Made by a program: the position numbers and the translations under genes. Shown piece after piece: positions 34,124 through 42,291 of a stretch of 64,000 nt of DNA. The notes under the pieces are model-generated. The model ran no database searches, was not told the origin of the DNA, and saw only the letters and a program-made list of their open reading frames with translations. The stretch's first letter is position 1. Each line of letters begins with the position of its first letter. Source of the DNA: Catenulispora sp. GP43 (GTDB lineage Bacteria > Actinomycetota > Actinomycetes > Streptomycetales > Catenulisporaceae); the NCBI RefSeq assembly GCF_041260665.1, contig NZ_JBGCCT010000002.1, positions 62,001-126,000 on the forward strand, read 5' to 3'.

Positions 34124-35353
34124 ATGCAGAAGCCGACGTCCTCCAACGGACGAAGAATCGCCGCCGCGATGTTCCTCGGCGCGGCGTCCACCGCGATGGT
34201 GGCCGGCACGGCGCACGCGGACGGGGTGACCGGCGCGACGGTCGACCCGCACTACCAGTACGAGGGCACCGTCGTCATGAACGACGACCCGTCGGCGCCC
34301 ACCGCTCTCATCGGGCTGGACGTGCCGGGCAGCGACAGCACGCTGGGGACGTACTGCATCCAGCAGACCGTCGCGCTCAACCCGCACGAGACCTACGACG
34401 AGCACGCCTGGTCCGAGGAGGCGCAGCGGACCGGGATCGACACCCAGCACCTCGAGGGGATCAAGTGGATCCTCAACAACTCCTTCCCGCAGCAAGGGGA
34501 CCTCGGCCAACTGGGGACGGAGGCCGGGGTCGACGGTTCGCTGAGCGCTGAGGAAGCGGTCGAGGGGACGCAGGCCGCGATCTGGACGTTCGCAGACCCC
34601 GAGCACAAGAGCCGGCTCGATGTGGACCACGAGTCCGACGCCAAGGTCGTCGCCCTCTACAACTGGCTGATAGCCCAGGCCACCGGGCACATGAACGACA
34701 CCGCACAGCCGAAGGCCTCGCTCGGCATCACCCAGAGCTCGACCGCGAAGCCGCAGGCCGGCGCCAAGATCGCGTTCACGCTGACCAGCAACACGCCCGA
34801 CGCGGCCATCTCGGTGAGCCTGAACGCCCAGAAGAGCGGCGCCAAGCTCGTGGACGCCGACGGCAAGGCCGTCACGGCGCACACCGTGTTCAAGCCGGGC
34901 GACGTCGTCTACGTCCAGCTGCCGAACTCGCCCGCCACCGGCGAGGTCAGCCTGACCGCCTCCAGCACCGTCAGCGGCATCGAAGCCGGCCGCGTGTTCC
35001 TGAGCCACGACGGCAAGAAGTCGCAGAACCTGATCCTCGCGCAGGCGCAGAGCACCCCGGTCTCCGCGTCCGCCACGCTCCAGTGGGCCCCCGCCACCGC
35101 GCCAGCCACCACGCCCAGCAGCTCGCCGTCGACAGCGCCGAGCTCACACCCCTCCAGCACCACCCCGAGCACCCCGGGCACCCCCGCCTCGACCACGCCG
35201 AGCGGCACCCCCTCCAGCCCCACCGGCGGCCTGGCGCACACCGGCGCCGGCAACACCGTCCCGCTGGCCGGGGGCGCGGTGGCGCTGGTCGCCGCGGGCG
35301 GCGGCATGGTGATGTACACGCGGCGCACGCGGAAGCAGGGCTCGCATTCGTGA
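34124..35353 (+). CDS. Thioester-domain surface protein with LAHTG sortase signal
   Basis: 409 aa. Signal peptide (about 1-34), then a TQXA thioester domain with YCIQQTVAL (the Cys) and EGTQAAIWTF (the TQxA Gln), whose internal Cys-Gln thioester can bind host or matrix amines covalently in Gram-positive adhesins. A beta-sandwich (about 195-320), a Ser/Thr/Pro wall-spanning stretch, and a sorting signal LAHTG + hydrophobic helix + RRTRKQ follow. LAxTG is the class E sortase motif of actinobacteria. A hairpin terminator follows. Confidence 0.88.
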   Translation: MQKPTSSNGRRIAAAMFLGAASTAMVAGTAHADGVTGATVDPHYQYEGTVVMNDDPSAPTALIGLDVPGSDSTLGTYCIQQTVALNPHETYDEHAWSEEAQRTGIDTQHLEGIKWILNNSFPQQGDLGQLGTEAGVDGSLSAEEAVEGTQAAIWTFADPEHKSRLDVDHESDAKVVALYNWLIAQATGHMNDTAQPKASLGITQSSTAKPQAGAKIAFTLTSNTPDAAISVSLNAQKSGAKLVDADGKAVTAHTVFKPGDVVYVQLPNSPATGEVSLTASSTVSGIEAGRVFLSHDGKKSQNLILAQAQSTPVSASATLQWAPATAPATTPSSSPSTAPSSHPSSTTPSTPGTPASTTPSGTPSSPTGGLAHTGAGNTVPLAGGAVALVAAGGGMVMYTRRTRKQGSHS

Positions 35354-35376
35354 TGCGGTGAACCATCGCGCGGCAT

Positions 35377-35448
35377 GTGCTGGCGCTGCCAGCACTGCCA
35401 TTGCTGTCGGAGCCCTGCGGCGCCCGGTTTTCCGGGCTGCCGCGGGGC
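35377..35448. terminator. Two hairpins between convergent genes
   Basis: GTGCTGGC-GCT-GCCAGCAC (35377-35395, perfect), and a longer stem centred on GCCCGG-TTTT-CCGGGC (35422-35437) that extends with few mismatches to 35411-35448. They sit between the surface-protein gene (+) and tetR (-) and can serve both. Confidence 0.65.
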
Positions 35449-35496
35449 TTTCGGCATCCGAGTTAGCACTAGGGGCAACGCGATACGCCGGGCTGA

Positions 35497-36084
35497 TCAG
35501 GTGGCGGCATCCCTCGCGACCCCGAACCACATCATGGTGAACAACCGCCGCGCCTGCTGAGCGCTGTTGCCGGCCAGGGCGGCCGCGGAGGCCATCGCCA
35601 GCAGTTCCTCGACGCTCACCTGCGGGGTCACCGTGCCGGCCTGGCAGGCTTGGTCGTACAGGTCGGTGGCGACCGTGCGCATCGCGTTGTGCCAGGTGTC
35701 GAACAGTTCGGTGCGGCGCTCGCCGCTGTTCTCGGTGCCGGCCAGGGCGAGGGCACGCTTGGTGGCGACGTGGACCACGAACTTGTCCAGCCAGACGAAC
35801 AACGCTTCTCCCGGCGCTTCGGCCGCCCTCAGGAGGGCGCCGTCCATGCAAAGGTCTGCGACCTCGTCGGCGTAGACCGCCACGATCAGGTCGGCGCGGG
35901 TCGGGAAGTAGCGGTAGAGGGTGGCGTTGCCGACGCCGGCACGGCGGGCCACGTCGTCCAGCGGTATGTCGGAACCCTGCTCGGCGAACAGCTCCTTGGC
36001 CGCCGTGACCAGGGCTTGCACATTCCTGGCGGCATCGGCGCGCAGAGGGCGGCGCGGGGGCGGGGCAGCGGGTCGGTCCACCAT
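35497..36084 (-). CDS. TetR family regulator
   Basis: 195 aa. N-terminal HTH (NVQALVTAAKELFAEQGSDI...VGNATLYRYFPTRADLI) with a longer helical ligand domain. It is divergent from the SnoaL-like gene, with a near-palindromic 24-bp operator between them that overlaps the SnoaL -10 box, so it probably represses that gene and itself. GAGGAC precedes the ATG. Confidence 0.88.
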   Translation of the reverse strand: MVDRPAAPPPRRPLRADAARNVQALVTAAKELFAEQGSDIPLDDVARRAGVGNATLYRYFPTRADLIVAVYADEVADLCMDGALLRAAEAPGEALFVWLDKFVVHVATKRALALAGTENSGERRTELFDTWHNAMRTVATDLYDQACQAGTVTPQVSVEELLAMASAAALAGNSAQQARRLFTMMWFGVARDAAT

Positions 36085-36102
36085 CGGTCAGGTCCTCGGT
36101 TG

Positions 36103-36126
36103 CTAAGTGGGGAAGTCCCCACTTAG
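36103..36126. promoter_or_regulatory. TetR operator overlapping leaderless promoter
   Basis: CTAAGTGGGG-AAGT-CCCCACTTAG, perfect 10-bp arms. The right arm overlaps the -10 TAGCCT (36124-36129), which is 7 nt from ATG 36137. Binding would block transcription of the SnoaL-like gene. Confidence 0.75.
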
Positions 36127-36136
36127 CCTAGCGCAC

Positions 36137-36538
36137 ATGACGCTCTCCTGGAACGACCACGTCGCCATCAACGAACTGATAGCCCTGCACGGGCACCTGT
36201 GCGACACCGGCGAGCTCGACCGCCTCGACGAGGTGTTCACCCCCGACGTCGCCTACGACGTCACCGACTTCGGCTTCGGCGTCCTACGGGGCCTCACGGG
36301 CAACCGCGACGCGGCACTCGCCCTCGGCGACCGCAACCCGGTCGGACACCACGTCACGAACATCATCCTGACCGAGCACGGCCCCGACCGGGTCCTGGCA
36401 CGCTCCAAGGGCATCGGCATCATGGCCGACGGGAAGTGCGGCAGCGTGACGTACGACGACACGGTGGTACGACGGGAGGAGGGATGGCGTATCAGCGAAC
36501 GGATCGTGCGAGCACGGCGGGTCCCACTGGGCGGCTGA
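36137..36538 (+). CDS. SnoaL-like / NTF2-fold small protein
   Basis: 133 aa. SnoaL_4-type cone fold: VAINELIALHGHLCDTGELDRLDEVFTPDVAYDV, then VGHHVTNIIL and GWRISERIVRARRVPL. Members are small-molecule hydroxylases, cyclases or dehydratases, or simply binding proteins. Its leaderless promoter is overlapped by the TetR operator. Confidence 0.82.
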   Translation: MTLSWNDHVAINELIALHGHLCDTGELDRLDEVFTPDVAYDVTDFGFGVLRGLTGNRDAALALGDRNPVGHHVTNIILTEHGPDRVLARSKGIGIMADGKCGSVTYDDTVVRREEGWRISERIVRARRVPLGG

Positions 36539-36615
36539 GGCGTCCCCCGAACAGCCACACCGCCGGCGCCGAGCGGGCTCGGGGTCGCTAGCATCCGCAG
36601 GGGAAGGCGGTGATC

Positions 36616-38157
36616 ATGGAGCCTCCACGGTCCTCCGAGCCCCGGCAGCCCCGCGCGGTGGCCGACGCGACCGGCACAGGTGGCACGGCGGCCGCGACCG
36701 ACGCACCCGGCCCGGCCACCTCGACCAGCGCGACTAGCGCGAGCCGCACTCCCGGCACGGTTGGCGACCCCGGCCCGGCCAGCGCAACCAGCCCGGCCAA
36801 CACGACCCCAACTGCTGGCGCATCCGCCCCGGCCAACTCGGCCAACTCGACCGGCGCGACCGACTCGAGCCCCACTAGCAGCGCGGTTGGCGAGCCCTGC
36901 CCGACTGGCCCGACTGGCTCGACCGGCGCGACAGGCCTGGCTGGCGCGGGCACAGCTGGCGCCACCCGCACGGCTGCCGCCACTGGCACGGCTAGCAAAT
37001 CCGGCCCGGCTCGCTCGACCGGTGCAGGCGCGGCTGCCGCGAACAGCCCGGCCGCCCACCCCGCCACGGGCACCGGCTCTAGCTCTAGCTCTAGCTCTAG
37101 GTCTAGCTCTAGCTCTAACACCAGCACTAACACCAGCACTAACACCAGCACTAACACCAGCGGAGCCACCCCCGCCGCCCCCAGCCGCCTGGCCTCCTGG
37201 TTCGGCGACCTCCCGCCGGCTGCGGGCTCGGCGATCATGGCCACCGGCATCGTCTCGATCGGTCTGCGCTCGGTCGGGGCGCATACTCTGTCGGCGGTGA
37301 CGTTCGCCCTGGCCGCGGTGGGCTGGCTGACGCTGGGTGGCGACTTCGCCCGTCGGCTGGGGTGGCAGCGGGGGCGGTGGACCGCCGAGTCGCACACTCC
37401 GCCGGCGCTGACCGGGGTCGCGGCGACCACGGTGCTGGGCGTCCGTGTGAGCTTGGAGGGCTGGCAGGTGCCGGCCGTGGTGCTGCTGATTCTCGCGGCG
37501 GTGCTGTGGCCTCCGCTGCTGTGGCTCGTCCTGCGCCATCTGCGGCCACATATGCAAGGTGCCGTGTTCCTGGTCTGCGTCGCGACTCAGGGGCTGGTGA
37601 CGCTGGCTGCCACGCTCGCGCCGGCGCTCCCCGCGCACTGGCTTCTGGTGCCCGCGCTGGTGTTGTTCGTGCTCGGGCTGGTGCTGTACGTCGACGCTAT
37701 GGGCCACTTCGACTTCGGCGCGGTGCGGAATGGCGCTGGGGACCACTGGGTCGCCGGCGGCGCGCTGGCTATTTCGGCGCTGGCCTGCGCGAAGCTGCTC
37801 GCGGGCGGGTCCGGGAAGGGCGCCGGGGCCTGGATCTGGGCCGCGCCGGTGCACGACATACTGCGGGTGACCGCACTCGTCCTGCTCGCGCTGGCCTGGT
37901 GCTGGTACGCGGTGCTCGTCGTGGCCGAGGTCCGGTGGCCCCGTCCTCGGTACGACGTGCGGCGCTGGGCCACCGTCTTCCCGATGGGTATGACGGCGGT
38001 GGCCACGATCGAGGTCGCGAAGTCCACCGGCTGGAAGTGGCTCACCGATCCGGGTCACGTGCTGGTGTGGGTCGGCGCCACGGCCTGGCTGCTGACGTTC
38101 GCCGGCTTCCTCAGGCAGGCAGCCAGGCAGGTCCGCCACGGCGGCGACCCAAGATGA
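36616..38157 (+). CDS. TDT family transporter (SLAC1/TehA-like) with long low-complexity N-terminus
   Basis: 513 aa. The first ~190 residues are Thr/Ala/Gly/Ser/Pro only, including an AGCTCT tract (about 37078-37115) and an AACACCAGCACT tract (to about 37160). The rest is a ten-helix TDT domain beginning RLASWFGDLPPAAGSAIMAT and ending WLLTFAGFLRQAARQVRHGG. The family transports C4-dicarboxylates, sulfite or anions. ATG 36616 was chosen by GGGAAGG spacing over GTG 36610; no start codon lies near the membrane domain itself, so the tail is probably translated. Its stop region is duplicated (TGACAGGGTAAGG at 38155 and TGACAGCGTAAGG at 38171). Confidence 0.8.
   Translation: MEPPRSSEPRQPRAVADATGTGGTAAATDAPGPATSTSATSASRTPGTVGDPGPASATSPANTTPTAGASAPANSANSTGATDSSPTSSAVGEPCPTGPTGSTGATGLAGAGTAGATRTAAATGTASKSGPARSTGAGAAAANSPAAHPATGTGSSSSSSSRSSSSSNTSTNTSTNTSTNTSGATPAAPSRLASWFGDLPPAAGSAIMATGIVSIGLRSVGAHTLSAVTFALAAVGWLTLGGDFARRLGWQRGRWTAESHTPPALTGVAATTVLGVRVSLEGWQVPAVVLLILAAVLWPPLLWLVLRHLRPHMQGAVFLVCVATQGLVTLAATLAPALPAHWLLVPALVLFVLGLVLYVDAMGHFDFGAVRNGAGDHWVAGGALAISALACAKLLAGGSGKGAGAWIWAAPVHDILRVTALVLLALAWCWYAVLVVAEVRWPRPRYDVRRWATVFPMGMTAVATIEVAKSTGWKWLTDPGHVLVWVGATAWLLTFAGFLRQAARQVRHGGDPR
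37078..37160 (+). repeat. Hexa/dodecanucleotide repeats in TDT N-terminal tail
   Basis: AGCTCT units followed by (AACACCAGCACT)n, in frame, encoding Ser then Asn-Thr-Ser-Thr. The AGCTCT motif is the same as in the CNNM tail 26.7 kb away. Confidence 0.85.
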
Positions 38158-38183
38158 CAGGGTAAGGAGCTGACAGCGTAAGG
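38155..38183 (+). repeat. Stop-codon-containing duplication after TDT gene
   Basis: TGACAGGGTAAGG (38155, beginning with the real TGA stop) and TGACAGCGTAAGG (38171), 16-bp step, 12 of 13 identical. Confidence 0.65.
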
Positions 38184-38188
38184 CCGGC

Positions 38189-38476
38189 TCAACCACCGAC
38201 GTGCGTGTCGACGTCCACCAGGTCCACGACCTCCGCCCGCTCCCGCCGCCGCCCCAGCATCCGCTCGCGCTGCGATTCCTCGTGGTGGTCGATCCGCCGC
38301 GCGTGCAGCAGCTGACGCGGGCTCAGCACATAAGGCGCCTGCGGCGGGACGTGGAAGTCCCCGAGGTGGGCGATCGTGTGGCCCGGCCTCTTGGCCGCGG
38401 CGTCTTTCGGGGTGTCTTGGGACCGGACGCGAGGCAAAGGCGATGTCGGCACGCGAGACGGCAATGTGACGTCCAT
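38189..38476 (-). CDS. Hypothetical protein (about 95 aa)
   Basis: Cytoplasmic, basic in the middle, with AHLGDFHVPPQAPYVLSPRQ, LLHARRIDHHEESQRERMLG and a C-terminal VVDLVDVDTHVGG. It is not in a family I recognise. The reading frame looks protein-like in its second half. A start at 38476 avoids the terminator hairpin that precedes it. It is monocistronic on the minus strand downstream of the sedolisin gene. Confidence 0.45.
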   Translation of the reverse strand: MDVTLPSRVPTSPLPRVRSQDTPKDAAAKRPGHTIAHLGDFHVPPQAPYVLSPRQLLHARRIDHHEESQRERMLGRRRERAEVVDLVDVDTHVGG

Positions 38477-38496
38477 CGCTCGGGACGCGACAACCA

Positions 38497-38531
38497 TTCA
38501 GGGGCCGCCCGAAGTACGGACGGCCCCTGAA
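38497..38531. terminator. Strong hairpin after sedolisin gene
   Basis: TTCAGGGGCCGCCC against GGACGGCCCCTGAA (14-bp arms, one mismatch) with a 7-nt loop, 34 bp after the sedolisin stop on the minus strand. Confidence 0.75.
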
Positions 38532-38565
38532 TCCCTTTACCCGCTTACTGCATGCCGGCGAGCGA

Positions 38566-41562
38566 CTATCGCAGAACGCGACCGCCGACCGCCTTGGCGA
38601 CCTGCTGCTCGACCGCGTTGGAGACCGCGACCGGGCCGCCGAACAGCTCGACCGAGCCGCCGGCCAGCGCCGCGCTGAAGCCGTGCAGCGCCGTGGCGGT
38701 GCCGTCCGGCAGCTTCACCGGGTCGGTGAGCAGCAGCGGGCTGTGCGCCGCGCCCAGCATCGCGGCGCCGGTCAGGGCGTCGGCGAACTGCACGCCGGTG
38801 GCCACGCCGACGGTCTGCGGCGCGTGGAACTGCCCGGCCACCATCGAGGCGGTCAGGTAGCGGTCGAAGCCGGCGAACTGCGCCGCGGCGTCCCGGTTCG
38901 GCAGGCCCTTGGCCGCGTCCACGGCCTGGGCGCCGACTGCCGCCACCGAGTGCGCGCCGGCCACGAAGCCGGCCACGGCCGGGGACAGCTTGCGGTTGTC
39001 GGTCAGCAGGATCGCCGCCGGCGTGCCGGTGCCGCCGCCGTAGATCGACGAGTACGGCGCCGCGGTCAGGGCGTCGGCGAAGTTGTCGCCGGTCGCCAGG
39101 ATCACGTTGCCGGTCGGGTTGTTCAGCTGGTTGGCGATCGCCACCGAGGTGGAGAACCGGTCCTCGCCGGAGACCCGGGTGATCTGCGCGGCCGGCAGGC
39201 CGAGCGCCGAGACCACCTTGTTCGAGACCGCGTTCACGCCGCCCAGGACGTACACCGTGCCGCCGGGCGCCAGGACCCGGTGGATCTCGGCGACCACGGC
39301 CGGGTCGGCGGTCTTGGACGGGGTCAGCAGCAGCGGGCCGCCCTTCGCGTTGGCCAGCGGGGCGCCGGCCAGCGCGTCGGGGAAGGTCTCGCCGGTGGCC
39401 AGGACCACCGCGGAGGCCGAGCCGGCCTTCGGGAACGAGGTCTGCGACACGGTGATCGCGGTGCCGTAGCGGTCGCCGCCGGCGATCCGCTTCACGACCG
39501 GCGCGTTCGGCGCGGTCGGCTGCAGCGGGGCGACACCGGCGATCTTCGACAGGTAGTCGTCGGCCGGGGAGCCCAGGCCGGTGGCGTTGTCGTAGCCGGC
39601 CGCCGCGGTCAGCGAGGAGTCCTGGCCGGCCCGGTACAGCGTGCCGATGGTGGCGTCCTTCGTCGAAACGTGGATGCCCTCCAGCACCTGCGGCTGGCCC
39701 GCCGGGTGCGCGGTGACGTCGTGGAACGCCGAGGTCCCGCCGAGCGCGTACAGCGACGGGTTGGCGAAGCCCAGGGCGTGGCCCGCGGCCTGCTTGGCGT
39801 CGGCCTGCAGCGCGGAGAACTCCGGAGCCGCGACCGAGGTGCCGCCCATGCCGCCCTCGGCGTACTGGGTGGGGTTGTTCGAGTCCATGCCGGTGTAGCC
39901 GACCAGCACCGAGGAGGCGAGCGCGCCGTTCATCGCCACGTCCGGGACGGTGCGCATCGGGCGCGTGGTGCCGTGGCCGCTGGGCAGGTTGTTCGCCAGC
40001 GCGGACGGCACCACACCGGCCTGGTAGAACGGCTGCGGGATGTCCTCGGAGGTACCGCCGCCGCCCCCGAAGTAGAACGAGAACGGAACCGTCTGGCCGT
40101 TGACCGGACGCCAGGCCGGGTCGCCCTGCTTGGCGGCGCCGACGTGGTCGCCCATCGCCGCTTCCCAGGCGTAGTTCCCCTGCGAGTCGGTGGCCAGCGT
40201 GGTGCCGCCGACCGAGGTCACCCACGCGTCGGAGGTCGGCCACTCGGTCTGCTTGCGCGCCGAGTCCGTGGCGCAGTTCGCGCCGCCGTTGGCGCCGTTG
40301 GCCGGGTCGTCGTCGCCGCAGTCGCCGGAGGAGAAGTCGAAGCCGATGCCCTCGGCCGCGCCCTTCTGGAATATGCGGTCGTAGGCGGCTATCTCCGACG
40401 GGTCCATGTCCTGGCCGTCGGTGGTGTGCATGATCTCGCCCCAGGAGTTGGAGACCACGTCCGCCAGGTGCTGGTCGACGATCTTCTCCTCGGCGGCCAT
40501 CAGGTCCGCGTCCGTGCAGGAGTTCGCGCCGACGTAGACGATGTTCGCGTCCGGCGCCAGGCCGTGCGTCATCTCGATGTCCAGCGCCTCTTCGCCGGCC
40601 ACGCCGGCGGTGCCGTGACAGGCGTCCTGGTTGTTCCACTGCGACTGGTCGACGACCTCGGTGTACTGGCCCGGGGCGAAAGCCTTGTCACCATGGGTGG
40701 TCGCGTACTGGTTCGCGTCCTTCAGCATGTTCGGGGAGGCGTACCAGTCCACGACCGCGATGGTCGCGCCCTTGCCGGTCATGCCGGACTTGGTCACGCC
40801 ATAGGCGTCGCGCAGCTGCTGCGGCGTGTACGAGCACGGCAGCAGCGGCGTCGGGCCGGGGTTCGCGCCGGCCGGCCACGCGGTGCTGGTGGTCGCGCCC
40901 CAGTAGGGCGAGCAGTTCTGGTTCGCGGCGTTGGCCGCGTTGACCTTCGCGGAGTCCGCGTGCACCCGCACCGAGGCCTGCGACAGGCCCGAGACGCCGT
41001 AGACGTAGTCGGCGACCTCGGCCGGGATGACCGCCGCGGAGGACGCGGCGTACTTCACGGTGCCGTCGGTGCCCTGGTAGTCCTTGATCTGGGTGCCGAA
41101 GGCACGCTGCACGGCGCCGGCGTCGCCGAAGGCGTCGATCCAGTCGCTGGTCACCGAGGTGACCTTCAGGCCCGAGCCGGTCAGCCACTTCTGCACCGCC
41201 GCGACCTGGGCCGGCGTGGCGCCGAAGCGCGCCTGGATCTGGGCCGGGGTCAGGTAGTGCTGGTAGTCCGGGCTGTTCGGGTCGGACGCGGCGCGCGCCA
41301 GGGCGGCCAGCCCGGCCGAGTCCTGACCGGTCAGGTACACCCGGGTGCTGATCTGCTGCGCGGCCGGCAGGGCCCCGCGGTCCGCCTGGGCCGTCGCCCA
41401 TGCCGGGTGCGCGTCGGTCAGGATCTTGTTCGTGGTGTTGTGGTGCTGCGTGTCGGCCTGGGCGGGCGAGGCGGACGCGGACGCGGCGACAAGCGCGACG
41501 GCGACGGGGAAGACCCCCGCCATCACGGCCTGTGCACGCCGCCGGCTAGCGGCGTTCGGCAT
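38566..41562 (-). CDS. Secreted sedolisin (S53) protease with three cell-wall-binding (CWB2) repeats
   Basis: 998 aa. Signal peptide (about 1-36); pro-kumamolisin activation domain (about 45-195; ISTRVYLTGQDSAGLAALA, SPDYQHYLTPAQIQARFGAT); S53 catalytic domain (about 235-650) with the Glu/Asp pair in EEALDIEMTHG, the oxyanion Asp in FSSGDCGDDD and the catalytic Ser in GGTSVAAPEF; then three CWB2 repeats (about 690-998; RIAGGDRYGTAITVSQ, RVSGEDRFSTSVAIAN, and FAGFDRYLTASMVA). S53 enzymes are acid-active endopeptidases. The CWB2 modules should hold the protease in the wall. ATG 41562 has AAAGGGAAA upstream. Confidence 0.9.
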   Translation of the reverse strand: MPNAASRRRAQAVMAGVFPVAVALVAASASASPAQADTQHHNTTNKILTDAHPAWATAQADRGALPAAQQISTRVYLTGQDSAGLAALARAASDPNSPDYQHYLTPAQIQARFGATPAQVAAVQKWLTGSGLKVTSVTSDWIDAFGDAGAVQRAFGTQIKDYQGTDGTVKYAASSAAVIPAEVADYVYGVSGLSQASVRVHADSAKVNAANAANQNCSPYWGATTSTAWPAGANPGPTPLLPCSYTPQQLRDAYGVTKSGMTGKGATIAVVDWYASPNMLKDANQYATTHGDKAFAPGQYTEVVDQSQWNNQDACHGTAGVAGEEALDIEMTHGLAPDANIVYVGANSCTDADLMAAEEKIVDQHLADVVSNSWGEIMHTTDGQDMDPSEIAAYDRIFQKGAAEGIGFDFSSGDCGDDDPANGANGGANCATDSARKQTEWPTSDAWVTSVGGTTLATDSQGNYAWEAAMGDHVGAAKQGDPAWRPVNGQTVPFSFYFGGGGGTSEDIPQPFYQAGVVPSALANNLPSGHGTTRPMRTVPDVAMNGALASSVLVGYTGMDSNNPTQYAEGGMGGTSVAAPEFSALQADAKQAAGHALGFANPSLYALGGTSAFHDVTAHPAGQPQVLEGIHVSTKDATIGTLYRAGQDSSLTAAAGYDNATGLGSPADDYLSKIAGVAPLQPTAPNAPVVKRIAGGDRYGTAITVSQTSFPKAGSASAVVLATGETFPDALAGAPLANAKGGPLLLTPSKTADPAVVAEIHRVLAPGGTVYVLGGVNAVSNKVVSALGLPAAQITRVSGEDRFSTSVAIANQLNNPTGNVILATGDNFADALTAAPYSSIYGGGTGTPAAILLTDNRKLSPAVAGFVAGAHSVAAVGAQAVDAAKGLPNRDAAAQFAGFDRYLTASMVAGQFHAPQTVGVATGVQFADALTGAAMLGAAHSPLLLTDPVKLPDGTATALHGFSAALAGGSVELFGGPVAVSNAVEQQVAKAVGGRVLR

Positions 41563-41755
41563 GGATGGATTTCCCTTTCCCCTGTGGTGGCATCCGTCGT
41601 ATCCGAAGAGGCGGCCAAACTGCGGCTTCATGAAATCTTCAGGGACGGCGAAGTGATGTTTATCCACTGGGGAACCCGCAGGACAAGTTCCGGTACGAGA
41701 CCGTGACCGGTTCGTGTCCTGCGGATCGCGGAGCCACGCTCGGATGTGGGGTTTG
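41563..41755. other. Intergenic region upstream of sedolisin gene
   Basis: 193 bp between the sedolisin start and the 3' end of the next minus-strand gene. It should hold the sedolisin promoter and 5' UTR; no ORF or clear palindrome was seen. Confidence 0.4.
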
Positions 41756-42061
41756 TCACTCCCCGAAGAAGCGGTACGAGCCGACGACGGTGGCACTGCC
41801 CCGTTGCGGCGGGGCGACCATCCGCTCGGCGGCGTCCTGCTGGAAGGCCTTGAAGGCCGTCAGGGGACGCAGAGGGTCGGCGTCATCGTCGTCGTAGCTG
41901 ACGATGTGCACGAAGCTCACTCCGTCCTCCATCCGAAATGTCGCGTAATGCAGGCCTTCGGGTTTCTCGGCATTGAGTTGCTCGAAGACCGCCTCGGTGA
42001 GGCGCTGGTTCTCCTCGGCCTGGTCCGGCTTTGTCTCATACCGGATGATGTGCGTACTCAT
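41756..42061 (-). CDS. Small dimeric alpha/beta-barrel-like protein
   Basis: 101 aa: THIIRYETKPDQAEENQRLT, LHYATFRMEDGVSFVHIVSY, LTAFKAFQQDAAERMVAPPQ. The pattern fits ABM/EthD-type ferredoxin-like dimeric barrels (monooxygenase or stress-response folds). AAGGAG lies 11 nt before the ATG. It is preceded by the AraC gene on the same strand after a 230-bp gap. Confidence 0.7.
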   Translation of the reverse strand: MSTHIIRYETKPDQAEENQRLTEAVFEQLNAEKPEGLHYATFRMEDGVSFVHIVSYDDDDADPLRPLTAFKAFQQDAAERMVAPPQRGSATVVGSYRFFGE

Positions 42062-42291
42062 AGCTGTTCTTTCTCCTTTTGGTTGTCAGTACCGGAATCC
42101 AGCATGGTGGGTAGTCCGAACGCCGGGGACAGGCCGGTGTCCAGGAACGCCACGATCCCGGCGCACGATCTCTGGGCGTCCGGCGGCCTCCGCGTGGTCC
42201 AGCGCGGGCCCGGTTCACGCCCGCTACATATGGAGACACTCGGCGCGCTGAAAACTCGTCGCGGTCGGCGAGGTTTTCTCGCCATGCCAGG
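42062..42291. other. Gap between AraC gene and the ABM-like gene
   Basis: 230 bp. A 75-codon frame (42058-42285, minus) ends in an ATGA overlap with the downstream gene, but its first half looks like shadow sequence, so it is not called a gene. Confidence 0.4.

Noticed and set aside
38683-41706. 1007-codon plus-strand frame
   Set aside because: Shadow of the sedolisin gene; composed of Val/Arg/Gly runs with no domain.
42058-42285. 75-codon minus-strand frame ending in ATGA overlap with the ABM-like gene
   Set aside because: The overlap is attractive, but the N-terminal half is Arg/Pro shadow-like, and the downstream gene has its own AAGGAG site, so I treat the region as a 5' UTR.
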